Position numbers and translations under genes: made by a program
Virus record (IMG/VR): IMGVR_UViG_3300017746_000099
Span: 1-28,324 of that record
Strand: one strand, 5' to 3'
DNA from: a virus
DNA length: 28,324 nt
Part shown: positions 6,941-17,843 of the stretch, one piece after another
Position numbering within the stretch: position 1 is the stretch's first letter
How the letters are laid out: every line of letters begins with the position of its first letter
The notes under the pieces: generated by a model
The model's database searches: none
What the model was told of the DNA's origin: nothing
What the model saw: the letters and a program-made list of their open reading frames with translations, nothing else

Positions 6941-9900
6941 TTACTCTATTAGTTTCTTATCTCTTAAATCAATTATTACTTCATCAGGATTTAAATCAAT
7001 TAGTTCTGTTGGGAACTCAGGAAATATTATACCTGAAGGTGTGTTATCTGCTTTAGTTAAAGGTTTATATATAGTTACTATACTTCCTGATTGTGATGAT
7101 GTAGAAAATGAACCAGTAGCTGTTGAACCTGGTTCATTTGCTTCATTTACTAAATCAACGTTGGTAGAAGGTATAAACTCTTTAGTAACAGGTAAAGAAC
7201 CATATGGAAATTCTCTATTTATTAAAATTGTATTAGGGGAATAAACGTATCTTCTTAATAAAAAGAAATCTATATTAACAGAACGTTGTACTACACCATC
7301 CAATGTTATTTGTAATTGTCCACTATTTTCTTCTGGTGTTAGGTAATTTAAAATTTTATAAGAAAATGATTCATTATTTTCAAATCTTATTTCATCATAA
7401 TCACTACCCCCCTCATTAAATATTTCCCCTGGTCTTATAACAGACCAAGGTATACCTGTAAATGGAAAAGCAGAATCAGCTGGTTCTAATCCTCCAGGAA
7501 ATCTTTCATTTGCTGAGGCTGTGTAATTTAATTCTCCCATAATATCACCACTACCATATGAAGAATTTCCTATAGAAGATACTAATGTAAGAGTAGTTAA
7601 ATTTATATTAGGTTCATTTTCTTGATTTGAATATTTAAATTCCCAAAATGGTGCTATAAAGTTCTTTGGATCTGTAAATGGATCATAATCTAAAGGTACT
7701 GAAGGTGTTTTAGTACCTTGAATAAACATTTGAACAAAAGGTCCATTAATTGGTGGATTAATCAATACACTTGTACCCCCACCAGTATAAGCATAAGGTG
7801 CATTAGTGGGATTCCAATAATTTACTGCTGAATATGCTGCTTGATCTGCTCCAACTGGAGTATAGTTTTGGGTAACTTCCCATCTATATCTTCTGTTAGC
7901 TCTTATAGGTCTATTAGGTGAAGATTTTATTTTTATTATAAATGTAGCATATATAGCACTAGTAGGATTAAGAGTACTTTTAGTCCCACCCTGTTTAGAA
8001 GAAATTCCAAAATCTCCTAATTGTTGTAATGCCGCATTTAAATCATAAGGTAATACATTAATTTGTATACCTGCATTTGCACCAGTTAAAAATTGAACAC
8101 TTTTTATTCCATTACTACCATTTATATCAAATAGATTTAAAGTTTTATTAGTATTTGGACCATAGTTTACAGAAAATGTAGCTTCTAAATCACTTCTAAA
8201 AAGAGTTTCATCAGCCCATTCACTATCTACATAAGGTTGTGTATTATTTTGAACATTAGAATATTTTAATTTTATTACTATACTACCTACTGAACCCCCT
8301 GAATTATTACCAGCTAATTTAGTATCTTTACCAAAATTATTTGTTCGAATAAAAGATGGAGGTGTAGATGGAAATTGAGCTTCCAAGTTAATAGTATAAT
8401 TATCAGATAACTGATTACCCTGAGGTTGAAGACTACTTCTTGTTGGATATTGTGGGTCATCATTATCTTTAGCAAATTGATCTTGGTTAAAAAATACTTC
8501 TCCAGGTACAGCATAAGCTACAGATTCTGTTACAATAGAAGATGAAGCATATACTGTAGGTAATGTAGGTAAGATAGGTGTACTACCTGAGAAACCATAT
8601 CTAGCATCATAAGTAACTGTATAATCAGTTGGTATAAGATTTGTAGAACCACTTACCAAATTAGGTAAAGTTATAGATAGATTATTATTTGAACTATAAG
8701 GAGCACCCTCTATATTCATACTATAATTTACAAATTCATCATCATTAGATTCTACATTGTATGTATCTGACCCTAATGGAATCCATGTTGAAAATGATGT
8801 TGCACCTGTTTGAGAATATAAATATGGAGTAGGTAATTTTGTTACCTCATATACAGATTGTATATTATTTAAAATATCATACTGAGTTGAACCAGAAGAT
8901 TGGTTTACACCTATTCTAGCAACTCCATTTGCTTGCCAACTTCCTTGTATATCAAAAGCTGTATAAGGAGAAAGATTAGGTTGTTTAGCATCTCCACCTT
9001 CATTAATTAAATACTTTATATTAAATAAAGTTTTATTATTAATAACAGGGTATAAATCTACAATTTGATCACAATAAGCAAGATACGCTGTTTTATAGTC
9101 AATAACAGGTACTTTTCCAAATCCACCTTCTAAACCATTTATAGTATTTACATCATTAGCAGATGATTTAGCTCCATTATATCTAGGAATAATAGATGAG
9201 GTTTGAGTATAAAAAGATTCTGGTACTGTAGATTTAATAGCTGTATTATTTTTTATTGCTTTAAAGTTAGAGGGATTGTATAAACCATAAGTAAAACTTA
9301 AAGTTATTTGTAAGTCTCTAACAATAGCACTTCCAAAAACAGGGGTTAATACTGATTGTGGTATAGTAAGTAAATCTCCCTTTTTATGTCCTCTACCTGG
9401 ACTGCTAACTGTAATACTAAGACCAGTTCCCAAATCTATAGAAGTAATATCTAATTCTAAACCTGTTCCTGTACCTGTAGTTGTAATTTGTAATGTACCA
9501 TTAGGTAAAGGAACTTGACTAACAATAATATTAGCCCCATCTGTCATAACCTCACCAGAAAGAAGTTCCATTGTTGATTTATCACCATCACTAAATGGTG
9601 AATTTGCACCTGTTGTAGTTCCATCTGTTATAGTTATACTATATTTTCCTACTGAAGGGAATGATCCAAAAGGTGTATAAGTAGGATTACCAGAAACATT
9701 AAATTGTAAATTACCACCTATAGAAGGAAATTTTATTATTCTATTAGTGGAATTTTCCCATATGTCAAAGTTATTAGTAATCATAACTGAAGCATTGGCT
9801 GAATCTCCTTCGGGATAATATCTATTATTTATTTCAACTACAGGAGAATTCACTTGGGGACTAGAAACAAATCTAAATATCCCTGTATCATAAGGATTTA

Positions 9901-11710
9901 CAACTGTACTATTATATTCATAAGCATTAAATGAAAATGAATCTAATGGTGTAAATGGAGCTTGAGATAATGATAAATTTTGACCTACTTCTAATAAAAA
10001 ACTTTCCGGTATATTGTATTCAATTTCTTGTATAAGAGGATTTCTTCTTAAAGTATCATCTGTAACTATAAGATTATATAGAGGTTGACAATCAACGGCA
10101 TTAGCAAACCCATCAGTATCACCAAATGCATTTTCTATGAATACGGGTACTTTACCATCTCCAGTTTCTTCAGCTGATGGAGTATTAAACTCTAACTCAT
10201 ATGTTTGTACTACTAGTGCTTGTTCTACTGAAGCAGAGTTTGCTGAACCAGATGATACTGATAAAGCAACTGATAAACAATCTTTTAAAGATAATGAATC
10301 TTTAGGTATTAAAGTACTCATTGTAACTGCTAACCCTTCATGTATTAAAGAAGATGAGAAGGCAGATGTAACATAAGCATCATCTAATGTAGTTGGTACA
10401 GCAGAAGGATAACTACCAGTGTATATTAAAATAGAAGCTGTTTGAAAAGTAGGTTCTCCTCCATCAGTATCAAAACCATAATGGGGTTCATTAGGAGAAA
10501 TAGAATAAGTTGTATTAGTATCTCCATATTGAAATCCTGATTCTACTCCTGTCCATGATGTTAAAAACATAGAAACTGTTACTTGAACATCAGATTGTGG
10601 TATTTGATTAAAAATATATAATCCATCAATAGATTCAGATAGTGAAGATGAATATGATATATAAACATCATTTACTCTAGTTGAAAATATATTTTGTACT
10701 GTACCAGTAGAGGTAGCAGATGGGTTAGTAATGGTATTAGTAAAGTTAGCTACAGGTGTAAAACTGGGAGTTCCAACTAGTGCTGTATATGTAACTTTTT
10801 TATCTTTTGGTAAATCAAAATATACTGGTGTTAAAAACTCATCTGAAGAGGTATATGTTACTCTAACTGTAGTAGTACTTAAGTTACTAGCTTCATATTC
10901 TACAAAATCGTCATATTCACAGTATAAACCAAACTGAGAAGCTCCTATAGCTGAAGGAGTTGGTACGTTGAAAATACTACTTGTAAAAGTATATTCTCCA
11001 TTAGTTAAGTTACCACTTGATACAGGAACAGTTGGAAAACCAGTTGCTGTTTGAGATTGAACTAAAGTTGCTACTACAGCTTGAGTAGAATCTTTAACTT
11101 CAATAGTAGCTCCAGATCCTGGAGGTGTTGGAAGTGAACCGTATCTTGTAAACACATAAGGTTGTACTCCTCTATTTTCATTTTCTACAGTAAAACTTCC
11201 ACTAAAAGCTACTATACTATTTACTCTTTCTTGAGTACTAATATTACCATTTGAACCTAATACTCTTTCATCATACTTATCTACTATATCAAAAATATTT
11301 CCAGTATTAAATGGAACATTAGAATATAAAGGAAAACCAGTTGGTAAAAATGGAGATGCAGAAGTTCCAGATCCTGTTTCAGTTAACATATATGCTTTAT
11401 ATGGTCTGTGAAGGTGTGGATTATATCTATAAGCATTAGCATCCTCAGTATTTGCGGGTTGCCATCCTCTATATACCCATAGTTCTTGATTATCTGCTAT
11501 GGTTATTTCTGTAGTATCATCTACTCCATTTTGAACAAGGTATGTAAGATTAGCTCCTAAAGAAGAAATCTTAGCTGTAGTGTTACCATTAACTATAGGA
11601 TTATTCTTAGGGGAGGTAAGTAATGTATTCATACCACTTGTTGTGGATGAACCAGAAACAAATACTTGATTTGTTGTTTCTTTAAAGTAATATTTTATTT
11701 CATCTGCCAT
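6941..11710 (-). CDS. Very large phage tail/baseplate structural protein
   Basis: A 1589-aa, Ser/Thr/Asn-rich, predicted all-beta protein without catalytic motifs or signal peptide. Three segments stand out. Around residues 533-563 is DCQPLYNLIVTDDTLRRNP, similar to a DCNPLxN motif I recall from marine phage structural proteins. About 735-803 is a Gly-rich module (TGTGTGLELDI ... GRGHKKGDLLTIP) shared with two other proteins in this window. About 827-930 begins VPESFYTQTSSIIPRYNGAKSS. The C-terminus ends in a charged IIDLRDKKLIE. It lies between the giant wedge-like protein and the fibre-proximal genes and has its own upstream motif, so it may be a baseplate periphery protein, but this is inference. 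Start is ATG with an A/T leader. Confidence 0.7.
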   Translation of the reverse strand: MADEIKYYFKETTNQVFVSGSSTTSGMNTLLTSPKNNPIVNGNTTAKISSLGANLTYLVQNGVDDTTEITIADNQELWVYRGWQPANTEDANAYRYNPHLHRPYKAYMLTETGSGTSASPFLPTGFPLYSNVPFNTGNIFDIVDKYDERVLGSNGNISTQERVNSIVAFSGSFTVENENRGVQPYVFTRYGSLPTPPGSGATIEVKDSTQAVVATLVQSQTATGFPTVPVSSGNLTNGEYTFTSSIFNVPTPSAIGASQFGLYCEYDDFVEYEASNLSTTTVRVTYTSSDEFLTPVYFDLPKDKKVTYTALVGTPSFTPVANFTNTITNPSATSTGTVQNIFSTRVNDVYISYSSSLSESIDGLYIFNQIPQSDVQVTVSMFLTSWTGVESGFQYGDTNTTYSISPNEPHYGFDTDGGEPTFQTASILIYTGSYPSAVPTTLDDAYVTSAFSSSLIHEGLAVTMSTLIPKDSLSLKDCLSVALSVSSGSANSASVEQALVVQTYELEFNTPSAEETGDGKVPVFIENAFGDTDGFANAVDCQPLYNLIVTDDTLRRNPLIQEIEYNIPESFLLEVGQNLSLSQAPFTPLDSFSFNAYEYNSTVVNPYDTGIFRFVSSPQVNSPVVEINNRYYPEGDSANASVMITNNFDIWENSTNRIIKFPSIGGNLQFNVSGNPTYTPFGSFPSVGKYSITITDGTTTGANSPFSDGDKSTMELLSGEVMTDGANIIVSQVPLPNGTLQITTTGTGTGLELDITSIDLGTGLSITVSSPGRGHKKGDLLTIPQSVLTPVFGSAIVRDLQITLSFTYGLYNPSNFKAIKNNTAIKSTVPESFYTQTSSIIPRYNGAKSSANDVNTINGLEGGFGKVPVIDYKTAYLAYCDQIVDLYPVINNKTLFNIKYLINEGGDAKQPNLSPYTAFDIQGSWQANGVARIGVNQSSGSTQYDILNNIQSVYEVTKLPTPYLYSQTGATSFSTWIPLGSDTYNVESNDDEFVNYSMNIEGAPYSSNNNLSITLPNLVSGSTNLIPTDYTVTYDARYGFSGSTPILPTLPTVYASSSIVTESVAYAVPGEVFFNQDQFAKDNDDPQYPTRSSLQPQGNQLSDNYTINLEAQFPSTPPSFIRTNNFGKDTKLAGNNSGGSVGSIVIKLKYSNVQNNTQPYVDSEWADETLFRSDLEATFSVNYGPNTNKTLNLFDINGSNGIKSVQFLTGANAGIQINVLPYDLNAALQQLGDFGISSKQGGTKSTLNPTSAIYATFIIKIKSSPNRPIRANRRYRWEVTQNYTPVGADQAAYSAVNYWNPTNAPYAYTGGGTSVLINPPINGPFVQMFIQGTKTPSVPLDYDPFTDPKNFIAPFWEFKYSNQENEPNINLTTLTLVSSIGNSSYGSGDIMGELNYTASANERFPGGLEPADSAFPFTGIPWSVIRPGEIFNEGGSDYDEIRFENNESFSYKILNYLTPEENSGQLQITLDGVVQRSVNIDFFLLRRYVYSPNTILINREFPYGSLPVTKEFIPSTNVDLVNEANEPGSTATGSFSTSSQSGSIVTIYKPLTKADNTPSGIIFPEFPTELIDLNPDEVIIDLRDKKLIE

Positions 11711-11728
11711 ACTCTATTGTAATAAATA

Positions 11729-11740
11729 ACATAAATATTT
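11729..11740 (-). promoter_or_regulatory. Variant copy of the late promoter motif
   Basis: The minus strand reads AAATATTTATGT, 18 nt upstream of the ATG at 11710, in a 35-nt gap. It keeps the ATATTTAT core of the motif and diverges at the 3' end (GT in place of AAC). The gap is extremely A/T-rich, including a run of ten T on the plus strand at 11738-11747, so this copy alone is weak. Confidence 0.35.
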
Positions 11741-11745
11741 TTTTT

Positions 11746-14700
11746 TTAAATATTATATAAATATAATATACATGATACTGGTTCTGTAGGTGTTTCTGCA
11801 AATATATCATTTGGTGTAAGACCACTAAAATCTACTGAATACCATGTGAAAGTCCTAGCTTGTGTGCTACCTATTCCAGAAGTTTGTGCCATTTGATTAC
11901 GTGATGTTGCCGTAATTGGAGTTTCATAAAGAGCACCCTCTAATACATTTGTTATTGTTCCACTAGTAGGATTAGAAAGATTACCATTAAAAAATATTGG
12001 GTAAAAATTAGTTCCATCACTAATACAAAACATTTTATTTTGGGATGAAGAATTAACATCTCTAAGGAATCCTGGGTCACCAGTAAATTGATTAGCACCT
12101 ACTGATTGTGCTTGGAATCTACCAAATGGAGGAGTATTATTTGCATAATTAGCTGTACTTATATTCCAAGTAAAATTTGTAAAAGGAGCTCTATTTCCTG
12201 TTAATCTTACTTTTATTTCATAATAATTACTAGGTACATTTCTAGGTCCTGCAACAATAGAAGTACCAGATGCTATATAAGCTCTAGTATTCCAATCAGT
12301 TTCTCCTTGTAGTTGAAATTCAAAAACAGGTGTTGTAGTATCCCACCCAAAAGGTTCTATTACTAAACCTTTAGTCCATGAAATACTATCAGCTGCTAAT
12401 CTAATAACTGTATCAGCTGCATTTCCACCTTGATTAGTATTAGTAAATAAATTATATTGAATAATGTCACTAAAGGTTAAACCAGTAGCAGGTATTGCTG
12501 CAGGTGGACTATAAACTTCCCAAACAGGACCTATAGGAACACTTGAAGCTGTTATTGAACCTGTGTATAACTGTAAATCAGTTTGACCTGCATTTCCTAC
12601 TTCTGATGAATTAACTAAAACTTGGGTAGTAGATTCTATAGCATTCATAAACCAAGGATATGTACTTGGAGTATATGATGTAATATTAGTTACATCAGTA
12701 TCTATTTCTTTTTTTCCTATATTAAAGTTTCCAGTTTCATCAGTATTAAATCCATCACCAGATGAAGTGTAATAAACATTACCTTCATTATCATCTATAA
12801 AAAATGTAGCATCATCCCATCCTCTAAGAAAAGATTCAGTTGGAAAAGTGGGAACTGGAGGAAAATATCCTTGTGGAACTGATTGAGTTAAATTAATTGA
12901 AGGTGTTACATTTGGGTCCATCCCAGATGCAGTTGCTAACCAATTTAATTGTCCACTTGCTGAAAATGTTAAATCGTAAAAATTAGCATCATTAGAACCT
13001 ACTACATCAGAAGATGGTGGTTGAAAAATTTCTAATAGTTGAGCATTTGTAGTCGCAGGATTATTATCATCTTGTGCTGAAATGCTAGAGATGTACCATG
13101 TTTGAGGGCCACTAATAATAGCAAATTCAAAATCAAATGCTTGAGTAAGATTAAAAGTAATATAGCTACTATCCTTTATATAAGGCATTATAGCATTTCC
13201 ACTAATGTCTGTATCAGATATTTTTATATACTTAACTTTGTTAGTAGGTTGTCTAGTTAAAGTATTAGAATTAGGTCTAGCAGATACACCAAGACCAGAG
13301 GTAGTAGTTATTCCTGCTGCATTTAATACTGCTTCACTAAAAGAGAATATACCTCCCATACCATATTGAGGATTACCACCAGATATAAAATAAGCAGAAG
13401 TAATATTATTACTTGCTACTACCAATCTAATAGTACCTCCACTACCTATACCAGAATAGGTAAAATCTGTAATATCATAATTACCATTAGCTGTTCCAGT
13501 TGTAGAATAACTTACACCACCTATTGGGGTAAGACTATATCCTAAACCAACTTGAGAAGCTATTTTTATAGGTGCTACTGTATCAGCCCAAAACCAGGCA
13601 TTTCCTGCTTGTGGAATTTCAGTTGACAATAAAAAGTTCCCTTCAGTAAAAGTTAGATTATTAAAGTATTGTATATAATACTCATAATTTATATAGTTGT
13701 TTTGACCGAAAAATGCACTACAAATATCCTTCATTCCAACAGCAAAATCACTTTGTTGAAATTCACCGTTATAAAACTCTCTTTGATCTATTCTAGGTAT
13801 TGTATAAGGTCCTTGTCCTGATCCTGTTGTTAAAGATAGTTGATTTGGTAGCTGTGTACCTAAAAGAGTTTGAACTGATTCTGAAAATTCTTGTACTACC
13901 CCTGGGTATATTGATGCAAATCTAGATGCAGATACTTGTACTGCTGTTTGTCCACTATAAGGTGCACCTGAGTAACTTACAGGAGCATTATTTATGTTAT
14001 TAAACTCATCAAATACTCCTCCTGTTCCTCCTTCATACAAATAAATAGAAGAACCACTTATTGTAGAATATTGAGGATATGAACTTGATGAGTTTGGCAG
14101 TTGAAAATCTCTTGGTAAAGATCTTACTGTTCCTGATAATGATAAATCTTTTTGTACTTGAGGTACTATTGTTGAATAAGGATCAGAAGGAGAACCTGTA
14201 TAATAAGTTGACATAGTTGTAGCTATATCAACTGATGGAGGTGCTAATCTATTTCTTTCTAAAAGATTTTGTTTTATTACTACACCTGATGTTAAAGTTG
14301 TATTAGCAGGTGTAAAATCCTTAATCATTTTAAATAATGAGTTATCAAAGAACTTTATTAACCTAATAAAATCATTTATATCATAACTTGATATATATTT
14401 TTTAAAGTATTCATCTCTTAAAGCATCTAAATCAGGGTAAGTATAGCTAGATTCTGATACTTGTCTAGGATCTCCTATATAATCTCCTATATTAAATGCA
14501 CCTATTTGAGCTATAATATCATCATTTACTTGATCAGTAGGTGAAAAAGCTACTTCTAAATAGTCTATACTATGTTCACTACTACTTATAAATACATTTT
14601 GTTGGATAGATCTAAAAGCAGATAAAGTATCTCCCTCAGGAACTACTTCATTTGTTATTTGTATTTTATCTGTAATCTTATTCTTTATTCCTCCTGGTTG

Positions 14701-17379
14701 TTGGTTAAAGTATACTACTTCTTTATTTTCAATCCAGTTATTACTACTAGTATAAAAAGTATTTATATCAACTAAAGATCCTCCAGCAAAACCAAGAAAT
14801 GATGCTGTTGGTTCCCAACTACCAGTTGTTTTGGGGTGTATAGAAACATTACTACCTGTATCTAATAAAGAACCTAAACTAGCTCTAAATGCTAACTCCT
14901 CAGGAGTTGAGTTTATTGTATTGCCTTGGACAGAAAATGGACTTAATACATAATCAAAGAATACACTTTCACTTATATGATTTCTCCAATATCTTATTTC
15001 TTGTAAAGAACCTGTTACAGGTGTATAAGCTATCCCATTTAAACCCACACTAGTAGGATGTGGGAATGATGATGTATCTGCTGAAGACCAATATTGGGTA
15101 TTAGTTGTTAAAGAAGAAGTTTCATAAAATCCTACTTCTCCATTTATTTCATTAGCTGCACTTAAAATGACATTAGGTGAGTCACCATTTTCATCAACAT
15201 TAACTTGTATAGACCACCATCCTTCATCAAAGAAAGGTAAAAATACACTAGCTGTAGTATTAACATCAGTTGAACCCATAGGCCAAAATGTTAATGTTCC
15301 ATAATCTTTATTTAAAGCAGGAACTGATCCTGAATATGAATCTGTTGCCATACCAGTACCTTGATAATCTAAAGTTATTACTGATACATTTTCATCTCCC
15401 GCCCAAAGATTATAATAAGTAGGTGATGCAGGAATACCTGCAGATTTAAATCTAAACTGTAGTGAATGAGGATAGTTAAAGGGAGGTAAATTACCTGGAT
15501 CTTTAAGTATAAAAGATGATGAAACATAACTTGTACCATCTAAATGATAAGCATAGTTAAATTCATCTTGTGCATAATCCCAATCTTGGTTGCTTTGTCT
15601 ATCTTGACCACCATATTCATTTATTCTTAATATTGTATCTGGGATACCATATGAGGTTATTAAAGCTCTTAAACCAGCTATTGTACCTTTAGTTTTTAAT
15701 AAATAAGGTAAATTATGGTAAATCCGTTTATATAATCGCTTGTTTACATCGTCTAACGGAACTATGTCATTTGAGGCAGATATTTCATTATCTACCAGTT
15801 CTAACCCAGAAGCTGCGGGATAACTGGTAGTCATGTCCGGGAAAGGAAATGCACTACCAGAAGGTGTTAATCCTAAGAAAGCTGTAAATAAATCATCAGC
15901 ATTAAAGTTATTTGAATATAGTTTTATACCAAAGTTTCTAATAGCATCTGCTACTAAATCTTTTGAAATACCATAATCTAACCTGTTATCAGCGTTAAAT
16001 CTATTAGTTAAATCTTTAGTATATAACCAAACATTATCATATTGTTGAGCAACCATATCAACAAATAACTCATAGTTTCTGTTTGCTGAATCGTCTCTTA
16101 AATATTCTGGTATTGTATTATATAAATAGTTAGTATTATTTTCATCATAGTTAGATGCTGATAATGCTTGACCACCATATTCCACATTGTTAGGATCAGC
16201 ACTACCAATCCAAGTTAATACTTCTGTACTTCCTGTTGAAAATAAAACATAAGGAGGTTCTGTATTAGATTTTGGGTAAGAATATAATGAACCACTATTA
16301 TAGTAAAGAAAGTATTCATAACCATCAAAGTTATTTTTAATATAATCAATCTTAGATATGTAAGTAGCTTTACTTTCACTATAAGCAAGGGATGAAGGTG
16401 TACCACCTCCTATTGTACCTAAGGCTTCTATAGAGTTATTATAGGATTCTATTAATCCTGCTTTGTAATAAAAGTTTTCTAATCTTGTATTAGCTGAAGA
16501 GAAATATATGAAGTTATTATAATCACTATAATCAACACTAATATTGATTTCTTTTCTTTTTAATAAGTTATTTAACTGTGAAAATGAACTAGTTAAATCA
16601 GTATTTACTAACTCATTATAGTTAAAAGTTTGAGTACTTTCTCCTGTTTCTTGAGTTACCTCTATACTATAGTTAGGTCCTTTAATAAACTGAAAATCAT
16701 TAGGTACAAACTCAACCTCAGGAAATTCTACATTATATGCTTGTGAAACAGATACTTCCTCCACAACCCATAAAGTTGATTTTAAACTAAACTGTGGTGG
16801 TAGGGGTTCATATAGTTTAACTAATAATGAAGGTTCAACTTCAGTTCCAGTATCTAATCTTAAGTTATTAGATATAACTTGTTGGTCATTACCAAAGTTA
16901 AGAAGAAAATCTACGAAATAATCAGCATCTTCTCTATATTGAATAAAATCATTACTTGACGATACTATTAACTCATCTGATATTGTATTACTTTTTAATC
17001 TTACTTCTGTTCTATCAGAACTTATCTCACTAATATAATAGTTTAAAGTAATATCAGAAGCTAATCTTCTTCTATAAAAATTATAAGTTGAAAAATATGA
17101 ACCATAATCATATCCTATTTCCTCTAAATCCTTAGATGGGTACAAAATAGTATCTCCCTCTAATACACTAAAAGTAGTTACAGAAACCGCTTTTGTAGGG
17201 GGTAAAGGAAATATTAGATTTTTATTTTCATCGTATGCATAATACTCTATATAATCAGTAGATGATGAAAAAGCAGTATCTAACCTAGATGAAGAGATTA
17301 AAACATTATCTTGTTCAGTATATTGTTGAAACTCAAAAGTAGTTGGATCAACTTGGTTTATTTGTGTTTTATCTGTCAT
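11746..17379 (-). CDS. Giant baseplate protein with P2 gpI/T4 gp7-like segment and LamG-like domain
   Basis: An 1877-aa protein. Residues about 540-590 read as helices around LPYLLKTKGTIAGLRALI, followed by YGIP and INEYGG. This resembles the KGT-x-GA/GL-R-x-AL segment of P2 tail protein I, counterpart of T4 wedge protein gp7. Residues about 605-820 look like a LamG/concanavalin-A-like jelly roll (LDGTSYVSSSFIL ... LQFRFKS ... EIRYWRNHISE). Residues about 960-1043 contain IGDPRQ and FFDNSLFKMIKDFTPANTTL, which I associate with Bacteroidota phage tail proteins. A Gly-rich module at about 1296-1368 recurs in two other window proteins. The remainder is beta-rich. It follows gp25 and gp6 with two small genes between, matching W-J-I order. 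Its start overlaps the previous stop as TAATG, suggesting translational coupling. The wedge role is inferred from motif and gene order. Confidence 0.75.
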   Translation of the reverse strand: MTDKTQINQVDPTTFEFQQYTEQDNVLISSSRLDTAFSSSTDYIEYYAYDENKNLIFPLPPTKAVSVTTFSVLEGDTILYPSKDLEEIGYDYGSYFSTYNFYRRRLASDITLNYYISEISSDRTEVRLKSNTISDELIVSSSNDFIQYREDADYFVDFLLNFGNDQQVISNNLRLDTGTEVEPSLLVKLYEPLPPQFSLKSTLWVVEEVSVSQAYNVEFPEVEFVPNDFQFIKGPNYSIEVTQETGESTQTFNYNELVNTDLTSSFSQLNNLLKRKEINISVDYSDYNNFIYFSSANTRLENFYYKAGLIESYNNSIEALGTIGGGTPSSLAYSESKATYISKIDYIKNNFDGYEYFLYYNSGSLYSYPKSNTEPPYVLFSTGSTEVLTWIGSADPNNVEYGGQALSASNYDENNTNYLYNTIPEYLRDDSANRNYELFVDMVAQQYDNVWLYTKDLTNRFNADNRLDYGISKDLVADAIRNFGIKLYSNNFNADDLFTAFLGLTPSGSAFPFPDMTTSYPAASGLELVDNEISASNDIVPLDDVNKRLYKRIYHNLPYLLKTKGTIAGLRALITSYGIPDTILRINEYGGQDRQSNQDWDYAQDEFNYAYHLDGTSYVSSSFILKDPGNLPPFNYPHSLQFRFKSAGIPASPTYYNLWAGDENVSVITLDYQGTGMATDSYSGSVPALNKDYGTLTFWPMGSTDVNTTASVFLPFFDEGWWSIQVNVDENGDSPNVILSAANEINGEVGFYETSSLTTNTQYWSSADTSSFPHPTSVGLNGIAYTPVTGSLQEIRYWRNHISESVFFDYVLSPFSVQGNTINSTPEELAFRASLGSLLDTGSNVSIHPKTTGSWEPTASFLGFAGGSLVDINTFYTSSNNWIENKEVVYFNQQPGGIKNKITDKIQITNEVVPEGDTLSAFRSIQQNVFISSSEHSIDYLEVAFSPTDQVNDDIIAQIGAFNIGDYIGDPRQVSESSYTYPDLDALRDEYFKKYISSYDINDFIRLIKFFDNSLFKMIKDFTPANTTLTSGVVIKQNLLERNRLAPPSVDIATTMSTYYTGSPSDPYSTIVPQVQKDLSLSGTVRSLPRDFQLPNSSSSYPQYSTISGSSIYLYEGGTGGVFDEFNNINNAPVSYSGAPYSGQTAVQVSASRFASIYPGVVQEFSESVQTLLGTQLPNQLSLTTGSGQGPYTIPRIDQREFYNGEFQQSDFAVGMKDICSAFFGQNNYINYEYYIQYFNNLTFTEGNFLLSTEIPQAGNAWFWADTVAPIKIASQVGLGYSLTPIGGVSYSTTGTANGNYDITDFTYSGIGSGGTIRLVVASNNITSAYFISGGNPQYGMGGIFSFSEAVLNAAGITTTSGLGVSARPNSNTLTRQPTNKVKYIKISDTDISGNAIMPYIKDSSYITFNLTQAFDFEFAIISGPQTWYISSISAQDDNNPATTNAQLLEIFQPPSSDVVGSNDANFYDLTFSASGQLNWLATASGMDPNVTPSINLTQSVPQGYFPPVPTFPTESFLRGWDDATFFIDDNEGNVYYTSSGDGFNTDETGNFNIGKKEIDTDVTNITSYTPSTYPWFMNAIESTTQVLVNSSEVGNAGQTDLQLYTGSITASSVPIGPVWEVYSPPAAIPATGLTFSDIIQYNLFTNTNQGGNAADTVIRLAADSISWTKGLVIEPFGWDTTTPVFEFQLQGETDWNTRAYIASGTSIVAGPRNVPSNYYEIKVRLTGNRAPFTNFTWNISTANYANNTPPFGRFQAQSVGANQFTGDPGFLRDVNSSSQNKMFCISDGTNFYPIFFNGNLSNPTSGTITNVLEGALYETPITATSRNQMAQTSGIGSTQARTFTWYSVDFSGLTPNDIFAETPTEPVSCILYLYNI

Positions 17380-17843
17380 TATACTACTGATGTATTAGTT
17401 GTGTTTACAGCTGGTGAAGAAACTTCTTGAGATATTTTAGCAAAATCGTCTCCTGCTATAGAGGAATCTTCTATTGCATTTACATCTAAATCAATCTTTT
17501 CTCCAGTAAGTGCTTCTGCTTTTTCTACTTGAGCTTGTAATAAATCTCTTCTTAAAGAAGTTATTTCAGCTCTTAAAGCCTCTATTTCTTGACTATCTTG
17601 ATCAAAATTAATATATTCTCCACTTGTTTTTATTAAATACTCATGTGAGTTAGTTTCACCTAAAGCAGGTATATCATAAAATAAGTTATTATAAGATTCA
17701 AAAAACTGATTTACTGTAACTGTATTTTCAATCTGTTCATTTAAAGAAACTACACCCAGTTGACTAAACTTAGTGTCTATTACTTTAGAATATTCTGTTT
17801 TAGAATATGTTTTTTTAATAAGGTCTACTTTTTGATCTCCCAT
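17379..17843 (-). CDS. Small coiled-coil phage protein
   Basis: A 154-aa acidic protein. The N-terminal 75 residues include TKFSQLGVVSLNEQIENTVTV and FFESYNNLFYDIP. Residues about 80-105 form a heptad-like coiled coil (EIEALRAEITSLRRDLLQAQ), and the tail is Ser/Thr-rich and probably disordered. It is sandwiched between the DNRLRE-like protein, which it abuts with no gap, and the giant wedge-like protein, which it overlaps by one base. Such coupling suggests an assembly partner of the giant protein, perhaps oligomerising through the coil. I recall similar short coiled-coil proteins ahead of the giant tail protein in Bacteroidota phages, but no function is established. Confidence 0.65.
   Translation of the reverse strand: MGDQKVDLIKKTYSKTEYSKVIDTKFSQLGVVSLNEQIENTVTVNQFFESYNNLFYDIPALGETNSHEYLIKTSGEYINFDQDSQEIEALRAEITSLRRDLLQAQVEKAEALTGEKIDLDVNAIEDSSIAGDDFAKISQEVSSPAVNTTNTSVV

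Noticed and set aside
11738-11747. Run of ten T at the 3' end of the 1877-aa gene
   Set aside because: On the coding strand it is an A run, so it cannot serve as a terminator U tract. It is noted only as a place where a homopolymer length error could alter the last residues of the protein.
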